From the NCBI GenBank assembly GCA_937888615.1, contig CALABZ010000388.1, positions 1-7,759 of the forward strand: DNA of 7,759 bases, written 5' to 3'. A program made the translations under genes and the position numbers. The DNA is from an uncultured Lentisphaeria bacterium (GTDB lineage Bacteria; Verrucomicrobiota; Lentisphaeria; Victivallales; Victivallaceae). The notes beneath the pieces were generated by a model. That model was not told the DNA's origin. It did no database searches and was given only the letters and a program-made list of their open reading frames with translations. The first letter of the stretch is position 1, and each line of letters begins with the position of its first letter. This document shows positions 5,486-7,759 of the stretch, piece after piece.

Positions 5486-6364
5486 ATGAAATTAGGAATT
5501 ATCGGCGGCAGCGGCCTTTACGAAATCGACGGGATGGAAGATATTCGCGAAAATATTGTCGAAACCCCTTTCGGCAAACCATCCGACATTTTGTTCTCCG
5601 GCACCCTGGCCGGACAGGAAATCGTTTTTCTGGCACGCCACGGCAAGGGGCACCTGATCGCCCCGTCGGAAATTAACCATCGCGCCAACATTTTCGCCAT
5701 GAAAACGCTCGGCGTCACCCACATCATCAGTATTTCCGCCGTTGGCAGCCTGCGCGAAAGAATGCGTCCGCGCGACGTGGTAATCATCGATCAGTATTTC
5801 GATCGCCGCCGTGCCGGAAGCAGCGACACCTTCTTCGGCGACGGCATCGTCGCCCATATCGCATTCGGCAACCCGGTTTGCCGCGAAATGGCCGTCCTCG
5901 CCGCCGAAGCCGCCCGCAAGAGCATTGAAGAATCCGGGGACGATTCACGTCATATCCACACCACCGGCACTTACGTCAATATGGAAGGACCGGCTTTTTC
6001 AACCAAGGCCGAATCCAAATTCTATCGTGACTGCGGTTTCCATGTCATCGGCATGACCAACCTGCCCGAAGCCAAACTGGCACGCGAAGCCGAAATCTGT
6101 TACGTCACCGTGGCGATGGTCACCGATTACGATTCCTGGCACCCCGACCACGACCAGGTAACTGTGGATATGGTGATCGAACACCTGAATTCCAATACCA
6201 TCCTGGGCAAAGATATCGTCAGACATGCCGCCGCCGCGTTGAAGGACATCCCCGGCGAATGCGACTGCTGCAATGCCCTGAAGGCCTCGCTGATTTCGAA
6301 CATGGATATGGTATCCAACGACCGGAAACTGGTCCTGGCCCCCATTATCGGAAAGTATCTCTGA
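5486..6364 (+). CDS. mtnP: S-methyl-5'-thioadenosine phosphorylase
   Basis: MtnP splits 5'-methylthioadenosine, the by-product of polyamine synthesis and other SAM-using reactions, with phosphate into adenine and 5-methylthioribose-1-phosphate. It belongs to the trimeric PNP/MTAP (type 2) family; the 292 residues are slightly longer than the usual 270-290. Motifs in order: GGSGLY phosphate loop (7-12), RHGKGH (51-56), PSEINHRANI (60-69), ISISAVGSLRE (81-91), TYVNMEGPAFSTKAES (162-177), GMTNLPEAKLAREAEICY (189-206, with M190 at the ribose site) and TDYDSWH (213-219, whose two aspartates recognise the adenine in MTAP, whereas PNPs usually carry Asn there). The TDYD motif favours MTA over guanosine or inosine. 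The segment usually reading DRT is DRR (106-108). A C-terminal CDCC (259-262) recalls the CxC disulfide motif described in Sulfolobus MTAP II. The start is supported by AAGGAG nine bases upstream. Other methionine-salvage genes are not visible here. Confidence 0.93.
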   Translation: MKLGIIGGSGLYEIDGMEDIRENIVETPFGKPSDILFSGTLAGQEIVFLARHGKGHLIAPSEINHRANIFAMKTLGVTHIISISAVGSLRERMRPRDVVIIDQYFDRRRAGSSDTFFGDGIVAHIAFGNPVCREMAVLAAEAARKSIEESGDDSRHIHTTGTYVNMEGPAFSTKAESKFYRDCGFHVIGMTNLPEAKLAREAEICYVTVAMVTDYDSWHPDHDQVTVDMVIEHLNSNTILGKDIVRHAAAALKDIPGECDCCNALKASLISNMDMVSNDRKLVLAPIIGKYL

Positions 6365-6368
6365 GATC

Positions 6369-7205
6369 ATGACCCATACGCCTCCACGAATCGAAACGCC
6401 GCCCTATCCCAGCTCCAGCCGCTGGCTGTTGGAAATCAGTTTTGACGGCACCAACTACAGCGGCTGGCAATACCAGCACCACTGCATTTCGGTTCAGGAG
6501 GTCTTGCAGAAACACCTCAGCAATATCTTCGCCGACCTGCCGATCAACCTGACCGGCAGCAGCCGGACCGACGCAGGGGTTCACGCGCTCGGCATGGCGG
6601 CATCATTTGCCGTCCCGGACCGGCCCAGCATTGAGTCGGACAAACTGTTGCGGGCCATGAACCGGATGCTTCCCCCCGATATCCGCATCCGCAAAATCAA
6701 AACCGTACCGATGGAGTTCAATCCAAGATTCGATTCCCTCGGCAAAGCCTATACTTATGTGCTGAACCTCGGCCGCGAAACCCCGTTCTCCACCCGCTAC
6801 TCGTGGTACCGCTACCGCAGGCTCGACATTGACGCCATGCGCGAAGCCGCGGCGCATCTGGTCGGAACCCATGATTTTTCCTCGTTCGTGGTGGAACGCT
6901 CGAAAATCGATGACGCGGTGCGGACGATCTACCGGATTGAATTCGAGCAGATCGGCAATTTTCTCTGCATCAGCTTCGTCGGCAACGGTTTTCTGTACAA
7001 GATGATCCGTTGTCTGGTCGGACTGCTGGAATCCGTCGGCGCCGGTTTGCGGAGTCCCGCCGACGCCTTGCGGGTGCTGGAGGCGCGCGACCGCAGTCAA
7101 TCCGCCGAAACCGCGCCGCCGCACGGACTGTTCCTGATGAAAGTGTTTTTCGAGGAAGCCCCGCGCAACAGTTGGAAATTGAAGAATGTCCCGTTCTTTA
7201 TTTAG
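6369..7205 (+). CDS. truA: tRNA pseudouridine(38-40) synthase TruA
   Basis: TruA converts uridines 38-40 in the anticodon stem-loop of many tRNAs to pseudouridine, in the cytoplasm. The 278 residues compare with 270 in E. coli. Visible are the first ferredoxin-like half beginning ISFDGTNYSGWQYQ (23-36), the catalytic motif SSRTDAGVHA (64-73) with Asp68, KAYTYVLNLG (126-135) with the stacking Tyr128, GTHDFSSF (166-173), NGFLYKMIRCLVG (206-218) and the terminal APPHGLFL (249-256). The first 18 residues are a Pro/Ser-rich extension before the conserved fold; no better start is visible between 6369 and the domain. The gene starts four bases after the mtnP stop with only a weak TGAG ribosome site, so it is probably translated by re-initiation from mtnP. 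A tail of about 18 residues follows the conserved domain. Confidence 0.95.
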   Translation: MTHTPPRIETPPYPSSSRWLLEISFDGTNYSGWQYQHHCISVQEVLQKHLSNIFADLPINLTGSSRTDAGVHALGMAASFAVPDRPSIESDKLLRAMNRMLPPDIRIRKIKTVPMEFNPRFDSLGKAYTYVLNLGRETPFSTRYSWYRYRRLDIDAMREAAAHLVGTHDFSSFVVERSKIDDAVRTIYRIEFEQIGNFLCISFVGNGFLYKMIRCLVGLLESVGAGLRSPADALRVLEARDRSQSAETAPPHGLFLMKVFFEEAPRNSWKLKNVPFFI

Positions 7206-7227
7206 TATCAGCAAAGGAGTTGTGTAA

Positions 7228-7759
7228 ATGCCGATCACCTATCGCCAGGAAGTTTACCGCAAGCTGATTCATCTGAGCAGTTTGTGGATGCCTGTCTTTG
7301 TCCTGCTGGTTCCCCGCTGGTGGAGTTTCGCCGTTTTCGCGGTATTGCTGGCGGTCACTGTGACCATTGAATACGGCTATTACCGGGAATGGCCGGTGAT
7401 CCATCCGCTGTATGATTTTTTCTTCGGCAGGATGCTCCGGGATAAACCGGTCGGCGTTAAGTTTCAATTAAGCGGGGGACCGCCGGTGCTTGCCGCCGCC
7501 GCCATGTGCGTACTGCTGTTTCCCGACCCGATCCATGTTTTCTGCGCCATGACGGTGATGTTGCTCGGCGACACCGCGGCGGCACTGATCGGGCGGCGCT
7601 GGGGCGAAACCAAATTCAAAAACGGCAAGTCCATGGAAGGAAGTCTCGCCTTTATCCTGGTCGGCTGGCTGATCATCATCTTCACCGGGTTGTTCGCCGG
7701 TTTCAACGGGCGCGAATTCGCGTTCGAAGGCGAGCAGCCGACAGCGGGCGAGCAGGCAC
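7228..7759 (+). CDS. Diacylglycerol/polyprenol kinase family membrane protein, 3' end cut off by window
   Basis: The ATG at 7228 follows a strong AAAGGAG (7213-7219) at eight bases. The frame stays open to the window end, giving 177 visible residues. It resembles the CTP-dependent lipid kinases of the Sec59 (dolichol kinase), Dgk1 (diacylglycerol kinase) and VTE5 (phytol kinase) group, related to CdsA cytidylyltransferases. It carries the N-terminal RKLIHL (11-16), the core GDTAAALIGRRWG (114-126) and KSMEGSLA (134-141). Hydrophobic, probably membrane-spanning segments lie at about 17-29, 32-48, 86-98, 102-118 and 142-158, so it is an inner-membrane protein. A charged, Glu/Gly-rich stretch (160-177) follows the last segment and may be a loop or a lineage-specific insert. 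The substrate (diacylglycerol, undecaprenol or another polyprenol) cannot be told from sequence. It follows truA by 22 bases and probably shares the mtnP-truA transcript. Confidence 0.8.
   Translation, partial: MPITYRQEVYRKLIHLSSLWMPVFVLLVPRWWSFAVFAVLLAVTVTIEYGYYREWPVIHPLYDFFFGRMLRDKPVGVKFQLSGGPPVLAAAAMCVLLFPDPIHVFCAMTVMLLGDTAAALIGRRWGETKFKNGKSMEGSLAFILVGWLIIIFTGLFAGFNGREFAFEGEQPTAGEQA

Overview
The window is an ordinary, densely packed bacterial chromosomal segment. All eight supported genes lie on the + strand, the DNA is GC-leaning, and codon use looks similar throughout. I see no mobile element, CRISPR array, tRNA, rRNA or phage gene. The mix of a PcnB-type poly(A) polymerase, a single-chain (alpha2) glycyl-tRNA synthetase, an MtnP-type methylthioadenosine phosphorylase and a divergent AraC-family regulator suggests a bacterium of the Planctomycetes-Verrucomicrobia-Chlamydiae group, perhaps Lentisphaerota/Victivallis-like. 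That placement is an impression from protein style, not a demonstration.

Layout. (1) 1-2702: the 3' part of nadB (L-aspartate oxidase, first step of de novo NAD synthesis), overlapping by ATGA the start of a pcnB-type poly(A) polymerase gene. The two are almost certainly co-transcribed and translationally coupled. (2) 2703-2944: a 242-base non-coding gap with two inverted repeats just after pcnB and a likely promoter (TTGACA) before the next gene. (3) 2945-3724: an AraC-family transcription regulator whose likely start is the ATG at 2945, not the upstream TTG at 2888. (4) 3725-5299: a short promoter-bearing gap, glycyl-tRNA synthetase (start ATG 3808), and 10 bases later a 49-codon gene for a small single-pass membrane protein with a cysteine-rich tail. 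(5) 5300-5485: an AT-rich 186-base gap with two overlapping alternative hairpins and two good sigma-70-like promoters. (6) 5486-7759: mtnP (methylthioadenosine phosphorylase), truA (tRNA pseudouridine synthase A) four bases later, and the 5' part of a membrane protein of the diacylglycerol/polyprenol kinase (Sec59/Dgk1/VTE5) family, cut off by the window end.

Functionally this is housekeeping: NAD synthesis, RNA 3'-end and tRNA metabolism (PcnB, GlyRS, TruA), salvage of the polyamine/SAM by-product MTA, and probably lipid or polyprenol phosphorylation. I find no convincing undescribed multi-gene system. The points most worth a second look are the small Cys-rich membrane protein after glyS, unusual residues in normally invariant FAD-site motifs of NadB, the hairpin-containing gaps, and the membrane lipid-kinase-like gene after truA.
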